Below the pieces are notes generated by a model that saw nothing but the letters and a program-made list of their open reading frames with translations, searched no databases and was not told the DNA's origin. Shown here piece by piece: positions 20,025 through 28,080 of a DNA stretch of 64,000 nucleotides. The translations under genes were made by a program, and so were the position numbers. Each line of letters begins with the position of its first letter. Positions within the stretch are counted from its first letter, which is position 1. The stretch is taken from NCBI RefSeq assembly GCF_003028415.1, contig NZ_PYSV01000014.1, positions 55,984 to 119,983 of the forward strand. Reading direction: 5' to 3'. Source of the DNA: Deinococcus arcticus. GTDB lineage: Bacteria; Deinococcota; Deinococci; Deinococcales; Deinococcaceae.

Positions 20025-21503
20025 TTAGCGGCGGCCGCGCCCGCGCGCGCGCTGGGGGCCCACCCGGCCGGCGCCGGTACCGGGCGCGCTGCTGTCGGTG
20101 CGGCGGCCGGGGCGGGCCGCCTGCTCACCGCTGCGGGGCCGCTGCCCACTCCGGTCGCCCTGGGGCCGGTCGCTCTGGGCGTGCCCACTGGACCCGGAGC
20201 GCGGCGCACTGCCGCTGGCCTGACCCATGGTCCGCCCGCCGCCCTGCCCGCCTCGGCCCTGGCCCTGCTTCTCCTGGATGGCCTTGTCAATCTGGCCTTC
20301 CTCGCGGGTGAGGGGGGGGTGCAGGGGGGCCGGCAGCTTGCGGCGAATGCCCTGCCACAGGGCGCGCTGTTCGGGAATCAGCAGCACGAGGTTGGTGCCC
20401 GGGCGCCCGGCGCGCGCGGTGCGGCCCGAGCGGTGCACGTGGTCCTCGGCGGTGGAGGCCACGTCCATGTGAATCACCAGGCGAACCTCGGGCAGGTCAA
20501 TGCCGCGCCCGGCAATGTCGGTGGCGACCAGCACCCGCGAGCGGCCCTCGCGCAGCAGGGTCATGGTGCGCTCGCGCTTTTTCTGGTCCATGTTGCCTTC
20601 CAGGGCACTCACCGTTTCCTGGGGCAGCAGCGCGCCCAGCTTCTCGGCGCGGCGCTTGACCAGATGCTTGGTGCGGCTGAAGATCACCACGCAGCCGCCG
20701 GGCTCGCGCAGGGCCTCGCGGGCACGGGCGGCGGTCAGATCCAGCACGTCGTCGCGCGTGGTGTTCAGCAGTTCGTGGGTGGCCCCGGTGGCGCCGCCCA
20801 GCACGTCGCCCGCGTTCCCCGCCTCACCCGAGGGGGCCGCCGGGGCAATGTCAATGCGCTGCGGCTGCTCCATGAAGCGCTCGGCCACCGCGCGAATCTC
20901 GGCCGGAAAGGTGGCCGAGGCCATGGCGATCTGCAGGTGGCCCTTGCCCGCGCGCTGCGTCTGGGCAGCGCGCAGAATGTCGCCCACGTCCCGCAGAAAG
21001 CCCAGGGACAGCAGCTCGTCGGCCTCGTCCAGCACAGCGTACTTCAGGCCCGCGAGGCTGAGTTCCTGGCGGTTAATCAGGTCTTTGAGGCGCCCGGGCG
21101 TGCCGGCAATCAGGCCCTTGCCGGTGGCCTCAGACCGGGTCTGCCCGGGGGTGATGCCGCCGGTGATGCGTCCGGCGGGCATCCCCAGTTCGCGCGCCAC
21201 GTCACGGATCTGCACCGCCAGTTCGCGGGTGGGGGTCACCACCAGCACCTCGGGGCGCATGCCGCGCACGGGGCTCATGCCGATGCCACGTGCGGCGGCG
21301 GGAATCAGGAAGGCCAGGGTCTTGCCGCTGCCGGTGCGGGCCGTGGTGATCACGTCGCGGCCGCCCAGCAGGGCTGGAATGGCGCCGGCCTGAACGGGAG
21401 TGGGGGTGCGGCCGCCCAGCAGGGCAGTCCAGTCGGTGGCGGGGCTCATGGGGGCCGCAGGCGACGCCACAGGCGTGCGCCGGGGAGGGGTGGTTGAAGT
21501 CAT
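20025..21503 (-). CDS. DEAD-box ATP-dependent RNA helicase
   Basis: This 492-residue protein has all core motifs: Q-motif region (TPVQAGAIPALL), Walker A TARTGSGKT, PTRELAVQ, TPGRLKDL, VLDEADE (motif II), SATF (motif III), and in the second RecA-like domain VIFSRT, VLVATDIAGRGIDLPEV and HRSGRTARAG. The tail (about 410-492) is Gly/Arg/Ser/Gln-rich and disordered, typical of RNA-contacting extensions. The likely role is RNA unwinding in ribosome assembly or RNA decay. ATG 21503 is preceded by GGAAGGA; the upstream in-frame extension to 21575 is not needed. Confidence 0.92.
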   Translation of the reverse strand: MTSTTPPRRTPVASPAAPMSPATDWTALLGGRTPTPVQAGAIPALLGGRDVITTARTGSGKTLAFLIPAAARGIGMSPVRGMRPEVLVVTPTRELAVQIRDVARELGMPAGRITGGITPGQTRSEATGKGLIAGTPGRLKDLINRQELSLAGLKYAVLDEADELLSLGFLRDVGDILRAAQTQRAGKGHLQIAMASATFPAEIRAVAERFMEQPQRIDIAPAAPSGEAGNAGDVLGGATGATHELLNTTRDDVLDLTAARAREALREPGGCVVIFSRTKHLVKRRAEKLGALLPQETVSALEGNMDQKKRERTMTLLREGRSRVLVATDIAGRGIDLPEVRLVIHMDVASTAEDHVHRSGRTARAGRPGTNLVLLIPEQRALWQGIRRKLPAPLHPPLTREEGQIDKAIQEKQGQGRGGQGGGRTMGQASGSAPRSGSSGHAQSDRPQGDRSGQRPRSGEQAARPGRRTDSSAPGTGAGRVGPQRARGRGRR

Positions 21504-21713
21504 GGAGGGTCCTTCCAGGGTCCACAGGGGGCGCGCCGCGCGGGACCGGGGGTGGGGAGAAGCGCACCTGCACAAGAAGGCAGGCCGCGTCCAGGCGAGA
21601 GCCTCCAGCCACCCGGCGACGCCGGGGGCGGGGCATGACGGGCGGATGCGCCTCGGCCCGTGCTGCCCCCACTATGCCCGATGGCGGGCCCCAGACCCAA
21701 ATGGGCGCGCCTG

Positions 21714-21719
21714 TAGGCT
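21714..21719 (+). promoter_or_regulatory. Candidate -10 (TAGGCT) for the DUF1801 gene
   Basis: TAGGCT lies 6 bases before ATG 21726, with no ribosome binding site, fitting leaderless transcription. Confidence 0.5.
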
Positions 21720-21725
21720 GGCCTC

Positions 21726-22145
21726 ATGACCCGTTCTGACCCCCAAGCGGAGCTGCCGGCCAGCACCCGGATTGACGAGAAGATGGCCGCGCTGACCGAC
21801 TGGCGCGGCGCGGCGCTGGCCCGGGTGCGCGCCCTGATCCTGGCCGCCACGCCCGGGGTGACCGAGGAGTGGAAGTGGAGCACCCCGGTGTGGTCACTCG
21901 GGGGGGTGCTGTGTACCGGCGAGGTGTACAGGGCGGCCGTCAAGCTGACCTTTCCCCGGGGCGCGGCCCTGCCGGACCCGACTGGGCTGTTCAACGCCAG
22001 CCTGGACGGCAAGGTGCGCCGTGCCCTGGATCTGCGTGAGGGGGCATCCTTTAATGAGGCGGCCTTTCAGGACCTTGTGCGCGCGGCGGCCACGTTGAAT
22101 GAGCAGCGCGTGGGGCCCAGGGGGCGCCAGCCGGGCAAGGGCTGA
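21726..22145 (+). CDS. DUF1801 domain protein
   Basis: This 139-residue cytoplasmic protein shows the DUF1801 pattern: EEWKWSTPVWSLGGVLCTGEVY, AAVKLTFPRGAALPDP and LFNASLDGKVRRALDL. Members adopt a small alpha/beta fold with unknown biochemical role, sometimes linked to iron or stress. It is a stand-alone gene diverging from the helicase and followed by family B repeat DNA. Confidence 0.8.
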   Translation: MTRSDPQAELPASTRIDEKMAALTDWRGAALARVRALILAATPGVTEEWKWSTPVWSLGGVLCTGEVYRAAVKLTFPRGAALPDPTGLFNASLDGKVRRALDLREGASFNEAAFQDLVRAAATLNEQRVGPRGRQPGKG

Positions 22146-22186
22146 GCGGGCCCGCCGGGAGATTTCTGATTTCCAGGTCATTCGCT

Positions 22187-22299
22187 GTTGATCTTTAGAT
22201 CACTCGAGCGAAGCGAGTCTCGGAAAAAGGACGTTGCACCGGGCGTGGAGGCTTTCCAGTGCTCTCCTGAACAGTCGCAACGTGAGGGGCAACGTCCTT
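22187..22299. repeat. Family B mosaic repeat (copy B1)
   Basis: It includes the module GTTGATCTTTAGATCA (22187-22202), also at 56136, followed by the CGAGCGAAGCGAG stem. It then has AAGGACGTTGC (22227) paired with GCAACGTCCTT (22289-22299) around a CTCTCCTGAACAGTCGCAACG block. Its end supplies the stop codon of glgC: TAAGGACG on the minus strand. Copies recur at 49044 and 56121. Confidence 0.8.
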
Positions 22300-23524
22300 A
22301 GCGGCCGGGCCCCGGCTCGACCTCGGCGCCGCCCTTGACCGCCGTCTTCACCCGGGCGCGGGCGCCCACCACGGTCAGCTTCTGGCCGCCGCCCACATTG
22401 GCCCGGAGGTCCGCTTCCTCGTCCACAATAGCGCGGCGCACCCGCACGCCCGCGCGCACCACCACGTCGCGCAGCAACACACTGTCTTCCACGCTGGCGC
22501 CCTCTTCCACCACCACGCCGGGCGCCAGCACCGAACCGCGCACCGTGCCCGCCACCCGGCAGCCGTAAGACACGAGGCTGCCCGCCACCTTCGCGCCCTT
22601 TTCGAGCCGCGCGGGCATGCGCGGAATGCTGGACGTCAGGATGGGCCAGCCCGGGTCGTCCAGGGTGACGGCCCGGCCGCGCAGCACGTCCTGGTGGGCG
22701 CGCCAGTAGGCGTCGGGCAGCCCCACGTCCAGCCAGTAGCCACCCAGGTCGGTGGCGTGGGCCTCGCCGGCCTCGACAAACGCAGGAATCAGCTCGTCGC
22801 CAAAGTCGCCCAGGTGCCCGCCCTTGCCCTTGGCGGCGTGCAGGCGCTCCAGTTGCTTCAGCAGCTTTGGCGCGTCGTACACGAAGATTTCGGTGGTAAT
22901 GGTCTGGCTGCGGGGCTGCTCGGGCTTGTAGGCGAATTCGGTGACCTTGCCGCCCGGGCCCACCTTCACCACACCGAAGCGGGAGGCGTCCTCGCCCTTG
23001 GGCACTTTGGTGGTCACCATGGTCACGGCGGCGCCGCTGTTCAGGTGTTCCTCAATGACCGGGCGGTAATCCAGCGTGTACACGTGGTCGGCCGAGAGCA
23101 CCAGCAGCACGTCCGGCTGGTACTGACGAATCAGGCGGCGGTGGATAAACAGGGCGTCGGCGTTACCAGAGGCGAAGCCGCCCTCGGCCTCGGCGCCGCT
23201 GAAGGGCGGCAGCACCTGCAGGCCGCCGTGGGTGCGGTCCAGGTCCCAGGGCCGGCCGCTGCCCAGGTGGTCGTTCAGGGTGTGCAGCTCATATTCCTCG
23301 ATCACCCACACGTCGCTCAGGCCGCTGTGGACACAGTTGCTCAGGGCAAAGTCGATGAGGCGGTAGGTGCCGGCAAAGGTCAGGGTGGGCTTGGCCCGCT
23401 CCTGGGTCAGCACGCCCAGGCGCTTGCCCTGGCCCCCGGCCAGGATAATCGCCAGCACGCGCTTGCCACGCACGCGGGTGCCGCGCCCGGTGGGCCCACT
23501 GCTCAGACTGCGGGAAGACGCCAT
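22298..23524 (-). CDS. glgC: Glucose-1-phosphate adenylyltransferase
   Basis: This 408-residue enzyme has the nucleotidyltransferase start AIILAGGQGKRLGVLTQERAKP, the FALSNCVHSG and GTADAL-equivalent ASGNADALF motifs, LVLSADHVYTLDY, the substrate motif YWLDVGLPDAYW, and a C-terminal left-handed beta-helix (RVAGTVRGSVLAPGVVVEEGA). It makes ADP-glucose from ATP and glucose-1-phosphate, the committed step of glycogen synthesis. Its stop codon is the first triplet of repeat B1. No other glycogen genes are adjacent. Confidence 0.93.
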   Translation of the reverse strand: MASSRSLSSGPTGRGTRVRGKRVLAIILAGGQGKRLGVLTQERAKPTLTFAGTYRLIDFALSNCVHSGLSDVWVIEEYELHTLNDHLGSGRPWDLDRTHGGLQVLPPFSGAEAEGGFASGNADALFIHRRLIRQYQPDVLLVLSADHVYTLDYRPVIEEHLNSGAAVTMVTTKVPKGEDASRFGVVKVGPGGKVTEFAYKPEQPRSQTITTEIFVYDAPKLLKQLERLHAAKGKGGHLGDFGDELIPAFVEAGEAHATDLGGYWLDVGLPDAYWRAHQDVLRGRAVTLDDPGWPILTSSIPRMPARLEKGAKVAGSLVSYGCRVAGTVRGSVLAPGVVVEEGASVEDSVLLRDVVVRAGVRVRRAIVDEEADLRANVGGGQKLTVVGARARVKTAVKGGAEVEPGPGR

Positions 23525-23713
23525 GCCGCGAGTCTCGGGGGCGGGGCCAGGGAGGTGGGTGTGGGGGGCGTAAGGGAGGGTTTATGGGGGCGGCGAAGGG
23601 TGGGCGAGGAGATAGACGGCTTTCGGTGGAGGCGGATTAACCGGGAAAGACTTGAACAGCCAAAGGTGACTGTGGCCCGCCTATATGGCGAAAAACAACT
23701 ACGGCTGCGGTAA
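23525..23713. other. Interval between glgC and a degraded hypothetical gene
   Basis: The last 70 bases read in frame with the following degraded gene (RINRERLEQPKVTVARLYGE) up to a TAA at 23711. This suggests the interval contains its broken 5' part. Confidence 0.4.
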
Positions 23714-24121
23714 CCGTGCGGGATAGAGAGCTGGATTGATCCGGACTGGAAGCACAAGCATGAGGAGCTATTCCAACCGCTGTACCAGGAATGGGCAGCG
23801 AGCGTGCGAGATGGAGACGAGGCCGCCTTCCTGGCGCGAGGGGCCTCCCTTGCCAAATGGTGGGAAAGCGCGCCCGATCTATGGGCGTGGCTGTGGGGTG
23901 CCCTGCGTAGCTGGCTGGAGCAGGACTTGCGGAAGTGGCCACACCAGTTGCCCGAGCCGCCAGAGGTGCCGGAAAAGGTGCTGCAAAGGCTCGTGCAAGA
24001 AGTTGTGACGACTGAGGATCATGCGCTGGTGCTTGCTGCCTGCTCTGCGGGTGCTTGGAGCGGGCGCAAGAGAGAAGCCGCCCCACGTCCCAGAAGGGAG
24101 AGTGGAGCGGCTGGTAGTTGA
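23714..24121 (+). pseudogene. Hypothetical protein gene, probably interrupted by a stop codon
   Basis: After TAA 23711 the same frame stays open for 135 codons: IDPDWKHKHEELFQPLYQEW, AAFLARGASLAKWWESAPD, LWAWLWGALRSWLEQDL, VPEKVLQRLVQEVV. The Trp-rich helical text looks like real protein and continues the frame before the stop, so a nonsense mutation in a longer gene is likely. GTG 23804 could restart a 105-residue product. No family is recognised. Confidence 0.45.
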
Positions 24122-24164
24122 GGCTCAGTTGCCGGAGGTGACCCAGAGTAGTCGTTGATTGGGG

Positions 24165-24488
24165 TTAAGTCAATTCCGTATACCTTTCAGCCATCTCGAT
24201 TGCTCGAACAAGAGAAGATCTTAATTTCAATAGATCGCTTGCCTCTTCCCGATAAATTGGCGAAGACCAATCATAATCTTTCACGACCTTGACGATAAAT
24301 CTTCCGACCTCACTGCCGTCCGGGTACCATCCTGCATCGACAATACATCTCCCACCGCTAAACTCAACTTGAAGCATATCTTCTCTCAGATAATCAATCT
24401 GCTCAACAATGCTCAATTCAAATACTAAATCCATCTCTATGTGAGCGATTCTTCCAGTGCCGTAATCCATATCAAGCACTCTCTTCAT
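24165..24488 (-). CDS. Putative immunity protein paired with a toxin C-terminal remnant
   Basis: This 107-residue acidic protein (MKRVLDMDYGTGRIAHIEMD...YDWSSPIYREEASDLLKLRS) has no signal peptide. Its AT-rich composition contrasts with the flanks and matches the toxin fragment just upstream on the same strand (71-base gap). Toxin followed by a small gene is the standard polymorphic-toxin/immunity order, so an immunity role is inferred. No Imm family can be named from sequence alone. Confidence 0.55.
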   Translation of the reverse strand: MKRVLDMDYGTGRIAHIEMDLVFELSIVEQIDYLREDMLQVEFSGGRCIVDAGWYPDGSEVGRFIVKVVKDYDWSSPIYREEASDLLKLRSSLVRAIEMAERYTELT

Positions 24489-24559
24489 TTCTTTAGCCTC
24501 AAAAGCCTATCGTATTCGGCCTTAGTTATAGGATGTCCATGTATTGTATTTCCGCCGAG

Positions 24560-25189
24560 TTATACGCGCATCCATTTGCTAGGTATTCCATCGCCAGCAC
24601 CTATAATTCCATTAAACTCCATAACTATCCATGGCTTCCCGGTGGTACCAGGTTTACCATATTTCCACACCATTCTCTCAAGCACTTCGATACTTACATC
24701 TGGCGCATACCTGGCCTCTCCGCCATTTTTGGTCGACTTCACTATGGCAGCCCAGCTCATATTTTTCTGAGGAAAATGTTTAAAACCGTGATTAGTCCAT
24801 AGAATTTTCGGATCGCCCCAGTTATGCACCAACCAGCTGTCATTCCCAACGTAGTAGGTATGAGCCTCACTGACGGTGAGATTGAACATTTCCTGGGTCT
24901 TCTGAACGTTGATGACGTTGGCAACGAGACCAATGGTTCCATCGGCCTGCTTGATCTTGTCACCGATCTTGAGGTGACCGGCGCCAACCCACTTGTCGCT
25001 GAGCTCCTCATGCCCCTCCGGCTTGGGCCGGGGCTGGGTGTCAGAGCGCTCCGTGACGTAGAAGGGATGCCGCTCACGACCAGCCAAAACGCGTCCCGAG
25101 GGTATGTGACGCCTACCAGGAGCTTTTAAACGCTTTCCAGCAAGAAGGGGCACCTCAAGGTGCCCCTTCTTCAACGCTGAGAGGTTCAA
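24560..25189 (-). pseudogene. Orphan C-terminal fragment of a polymorphic toxin (pretoxin-HINT plus toxin domain)
   Basis: The frame encodes the second half of a HINT autoprocessing domain (HPFYVTERSD, DKWVGAGHLKIGDKIKQADG, MFNLTVSEAHTYYVGNDSWLVHNW) followed by an about 80-residue low-GC toxin-like domain (NHGFKHFPQKNMSWAAIVKS). The HINT N-terminal cysteine block and any delivery region are absent, and the only start (TTG 25189) overlaps a terminator. It looks like a displaced toxin tip, as in orphan Rhs/CDI cassettes. The toxin activity is not identified. The base composition points to transfer. Confidence 0.7.
25142..25171 (-). terminator. Perfect 14-bp stem terminator after the S74-chaperone gene
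   Basis: AAGAAGGGGCACCT (25142-25155) pairs perfectly with 25158-25171 across a 2-base loop. It lies 15 bases past the stop of the gene at 25186. Confidence 0.75.
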
Positions 25190-26448
25190 TCAACGTTCAG
25201 TGCGTCCAGACGCTTCAGAATTTCAGCCTGCTGCGCTCTCAGGGTCGCCACTTCCGCTTTGAGAGTCTCTGTCTCCGCTGTGAGGCGCGCTGTCTCCGCA
25301 GTTTTTTCCTCCAACTTCGCTTCGAGCTTCCGGTTCAAGCCCTGAATCGCGGCCAGGGCCACGCCTCCTTCGTCCAGAACCCCAATTGACGTGTCTTCCG
25401 TCCCCAGGTTGAACGCGGCCTTGAAGTCCTGCGCCATGGGTCCCAGGTGACGGCCCCCTGACGTGTCCCCCCTGTACTTCCAGGTTGTGATGGGCAACTT
25501 CGCCACTTTGTTCAGAATGGCGACGGGATCAACTGCCCTGAAATCCTGCTTCACATCCCGACTACTGGTGCAGGTCATCGTGCCCGTGCTGGCCGCGATA
25601 TCACAGCCGGTTGTCAGGTCGCTTTTTGTTCTGAAGCGGAATCCACCAGCTGCACGGACCAGGAACTGGTTGTTGGCGGTTGCCAGCGCCGCTGAGTTGA
25701 TGCTCGCGTCCCCCCACACAAAGGCGCCAGTTCGCCCATCCACATCCGCGTAGCGGCCCAGCGCCATGCTGTAATCCGCGTCGGCCACATTCCGGTACCC
25801 GATGGCTGTTGCCCCCTGACCATCGGCGGTGTTGAGGTAGCCAACAGAGGTACAGACGAACCCGGTGCAGGTGTTCTGCGAACCAGAGGAGAAGCCGAAA
25901 TTGCCGTCTACTGTGCTGTTTGCACCGAAGCCCACGGCACTGGCACCCGTGACCGTGACCTGATCTCCGAAGGCAAAGGAAGTATAGTCATTCGCAATCG
26001 TGCGGTTCCCGCCGGCCCAGGAGTAAAAGCCGATATTGCCTTCATCGAACTCGCCGGCAGCAGACGCGCCACCGGCCCGGAACGCGCCCTTATAGGGATG
26101 CCACATCATGCGAATCCCTTCGCCGGAGGCGGGGATCAGTCCATATCCGAGGCTGCCAGCCGCAACGACGCCGCCGCCCCGCTGCACCCGAAACGCCGTA
26201 ATCGTGGGGGCAGTCGCGCCGCCTTCCCAGGCTGGATGGGTGAGGGAATTGGCCGTACTGCCCGGGTCACTTGCGCCAAGCTTGCCGTTCATCGCGTCAA
26301 TCAGGGTCTGGAAGTTGGCGGTAAGTTCAGAGGCTTTGGCAGGGGCACCCGCAACGAAAGGGTGAGGCAGGGTCAGGGTCTGGGCCAGCGCAACGGTGCT
26401 GCCCAGCGCAAGAAGACCAGCAGCAACTTTCAGGTAGGTACGTTTCAT
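25186..26448 (-). CDS. Secreted head-repeat protein with S74 intramolecular chaperone
   Basis: This 420-residue protein has a signal peptide (MKRTYLKVAAGLLALGSTVALAQ), a stalk/head region with repeated short glycine-alanine-serine motifs (SFAFGDQVTVTGASAVGFGA, SSGSQNTCTGFVCTSVGYLN, ATAIGYRNVADADYSMALGR) as in trimeric adhesin heads, and a C-terminal endosialidase-chaperone domain (about 300-400; TSSRDVKQDFRAVDPVAILNK, GPMAQDFKAAF). It ends in a coiled coil (LEEKTAETARLTAETETLKA). The Ser...Lys of SSRDVK fits the self-cleaving dyad. A trimeric surface fibre is inferred. The upstream lipoprotein is probably a partner. Confidence 0.82.
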   Translation of the reverse strand: MKRTYLKVAAGLLALGSTVALAQTLTLPHPFVAGAPAKASELTANFQTLIDAMNGKLGASDPGSTANSLTHPAWEGGATAPTITAFRVQRGGGVVAAGSLGYGLIPASGEGIRMMWHPYKGAFRAGGASAAGEFDEGNIGFYSWAGGNRTIANDYTSFAFGDQVTVTGASAVGFGANSTVDGNFGFSSGSQNTCTGFVCTSVGYLNTADGQGATAIGYRNVADADYSMALGRYADVDGRTGAFVWGDASINSAALATANNQFLVRAAGGFRFRTKSDLTTGCDIAASTGTMTCTSSRDVKQDFRAVDPVAILNKVAKLPITTWKYRGDTSGGRHLGPMAQDFKAAFNLGTEDTSIGVLDEGGVALAAIQGLNRKLEAKLEEKTAETARLTAETETLKAEVATLRAQQAEILKRLDALNVD

Positions 26449-26492
26449 AGAAACCTCAAGGGGGATCAGGAAAAAGTGCGAGCTGTCGTGTC

Positions 26493-27584
26493 TTACTGCC
26501 AGTGGAATTCATCCAGCAAACTAACGTCGTACAGCGCCTGACACCGGTTTGAGGTCGTCGCGTAGCCCAGGAACACGGAGGGGGCATTCACGGGCCCAGC
26601 CACACGCCAGCCGCACTGATACGTGATGGCGGTTTTGCCACTGCCATACGTGCTGTCACCAAAGGTCATGACCTGGCTGGCACCTAAGGCCAGCGCCCGT
26701 GTGGTCACCGCCGCGTTGTCCTGCTGCTCGTCAAGACTCTGCGTAACGCGCGTTTCGCTGTCAAGCACGATTTCGAACAGCATACTGAAGGTGTACGGCT
26801 CTTCTTTGCTCTGGGCGGGCTTGGGGAAGCGCAGCGCCAGCGTGACCTGACCATCGTACTGATCTGCCGCTGGATTCGCCGCCAGTGTGCGGGCACCAGA
26901 CGCACAGTTGCTGACGCAGCGCACCACGAACCCATACGGGAGCAGGTTCAGGTCCGGGCTGGTCAGGGTCGCCTGCAGATCCGCGACCTCCGTTTCCGGC
27001 AGGATCTGGAAGTCCATCTGGCTGTCGTTCATGACGACAGTCGTTCCCTGCAGGCTTCGGCCCTGAATAGGCATGACACTCTGCGCGAGGGCCACGGGAT
27101 CGGTCAGGGGCGTGCCATCAAAGCGCCCCAGACTCCTCACAGCCGTGCCGCCATACGTGGGATGGCCTGACGCAGCGCCACCAGCGACCCCGAGTAAGGT
27201 GATGTTCTTCTGGGAAGTCGCGTACGGCGTCCCGTCCTGCTGGGCATTGCGGATGTTGAACGTGGCCCAGAGATAGCGGGTTCCGCGACCAAAACCTGTT
27301 GGGGTCGGTACGTCGAAACTGCCGGTGACCACGGACTTCATCTGAATGCCAGCCGACTGCTCCGTGAGGGCTTGCCCTTGCAGACCTGGGGGCAGGACCC
27401 GCACTGCGGCGCTCTGGAGTTGTGAGGTGCCGACCCCGGTGAAGGTCACCTCGACCAGGCCAAGGGATCGAGGGCCCTCAGGGGTGGAAGGGCCAGAAAC
27501 TGGGCTGGGAAGAGGCACTGGTGTGGGGGCCCCGCAGCCAATCAACAGGGCGCAGATGGACGCCAGAAGAAAGGGGCGTTTCAT
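26493..27584 (-). CDS. Predicted lipoprotein next to the S74 fibre gene
   Basis: This 363-residue protein starts MKRPFLLASICALLIGCG, with lipobox LIGC and lipidated Cys17. The mature part is beta-rich (VEVTFTGVGTSQLQSAAVRV, FGRGTRYLWATFNIRNAQQD, YGFVVRCVSNCASG) without a recognised family. It ends 44 bases before the S74-fibre gene on the same strand, suggesting co-expression as a surface anchor or partner. The ATG at 27584 overlaps the stop of a 25-codon upstream ORF (ATGA), supporting this start over the in-frame ATG further upstream. Confidence 0.75.
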   Translation of the reverse strand: MKRPFLLASICALLIGCGAPTPVPLPSPVSGPSTPEGPRSLGLVEVTFTGVGTSQLQSAAVRVLPPGLQGQALTEQSAGIQMKSVVTGSFDVPTPTGFGRGTRYLWATFNIRNAQQDGTPYATSQKNITLLGVAGGAASGHPTYGGTAVRSLGRFDGTPLTDPVALAQSVMPIQGRSLQGTTVVMNDSQMDFQILPETEVADLQATLTSPDLNLLPYGFVVRCVSNCASGARTLAANPAADQYDGQVTLALRFPKPAQSKEEPYTFSMLFEIVLDSETRVTQSLDEQQDNAAVTTRALALGASQVMTFGDSTYGSGKTAITYQCGWRVAGPVNAPSVFLGYATTSNRCQALYDVSLLDEFHWQ

Positions 27585-27658
27585 GCGGAGCGCCGGCGCA
27601 AGAGGAGGATGGACTCGGTGCAGGGTATGGCGTGAATCCCCGTAGGACTGTTCGGCAT
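27581..27658 (-). CDS. Short upstream ORF coupled to the lipoprotein gene
   Basis: AGGAGA precedes ATG 27658, which opens a 25-codon ORF (MPNSPTGIHAIPCTESILLL...). Its TGA overlaps the lipoprotein start as ATGA. The lipoprotein start itself has no ribosome site, so coupling is likely. Confidence 0.45.
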   Translation of the reverse strand: MPNSPTGIHAIPCTESILLLRRRSA

Positions 27659-28069
27659 TTATGAGTCTCCTGAAGAGATCATAAAACATATGAAGAGGAG
27701 GCTCAGCCAGGAATGTCACAGTACTGACTGCCGGTCACTCCGCAGCATCAGGGGAGACAACGCCCGCCAGGACCGGGGAGACGGGCAGACCAGGAGATTG
27801 AACACGGTGGAGGCCCAGTCGAAACACTGAGAGTGCACGGCGTCCATGTTTCTTGCGCTGTATACGGATGCCGCCCATTTCCGGAACATCCCGGAAAGAA
27901 CTGAATGTTCTTCCAATTCCCGGACATTCGTCTCTTTGCACAGACACGCTACGGGCGCCGAATTTTCGTTGCCTGACGAGTTTTGACTGGTCGGCAGGGG
28001 ATGCCCACCGCTGACCTTTACCTGCCACATTGTTGGACAGGCGCAAGTCTGCTGTCAGGCGGCGCGGTC
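27659..28069. other. Intergenic interval with a half repeat
   Basis: It contains the 3' half of a family A element on the minus strand (27862-27930). Apart from that and start signals on both sides nothing is recognised. Confidence 0.5.
27862..27930 (-). repeat. Family A mosaic repeat, solo 3' half
   Basis: On the minus strand it reads CCGGGAATTGGAAGAACATT, then the stem loop, then GGCGGCATCCGTAT. It matches the 3' half of the short form, with no 5' half present. Confidence 0.75.
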
Positions 28070-28075
28070 TACTCT
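28070..28075 (+). promoter_or_regulatory. Candidate -10 (TACTCT)
   Basis: TACTCT lies 5 bases before GTG 28081, supporting that start as leaderless. Confidence 0.45.
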
Positions 28076-28080
28076 GCCGT

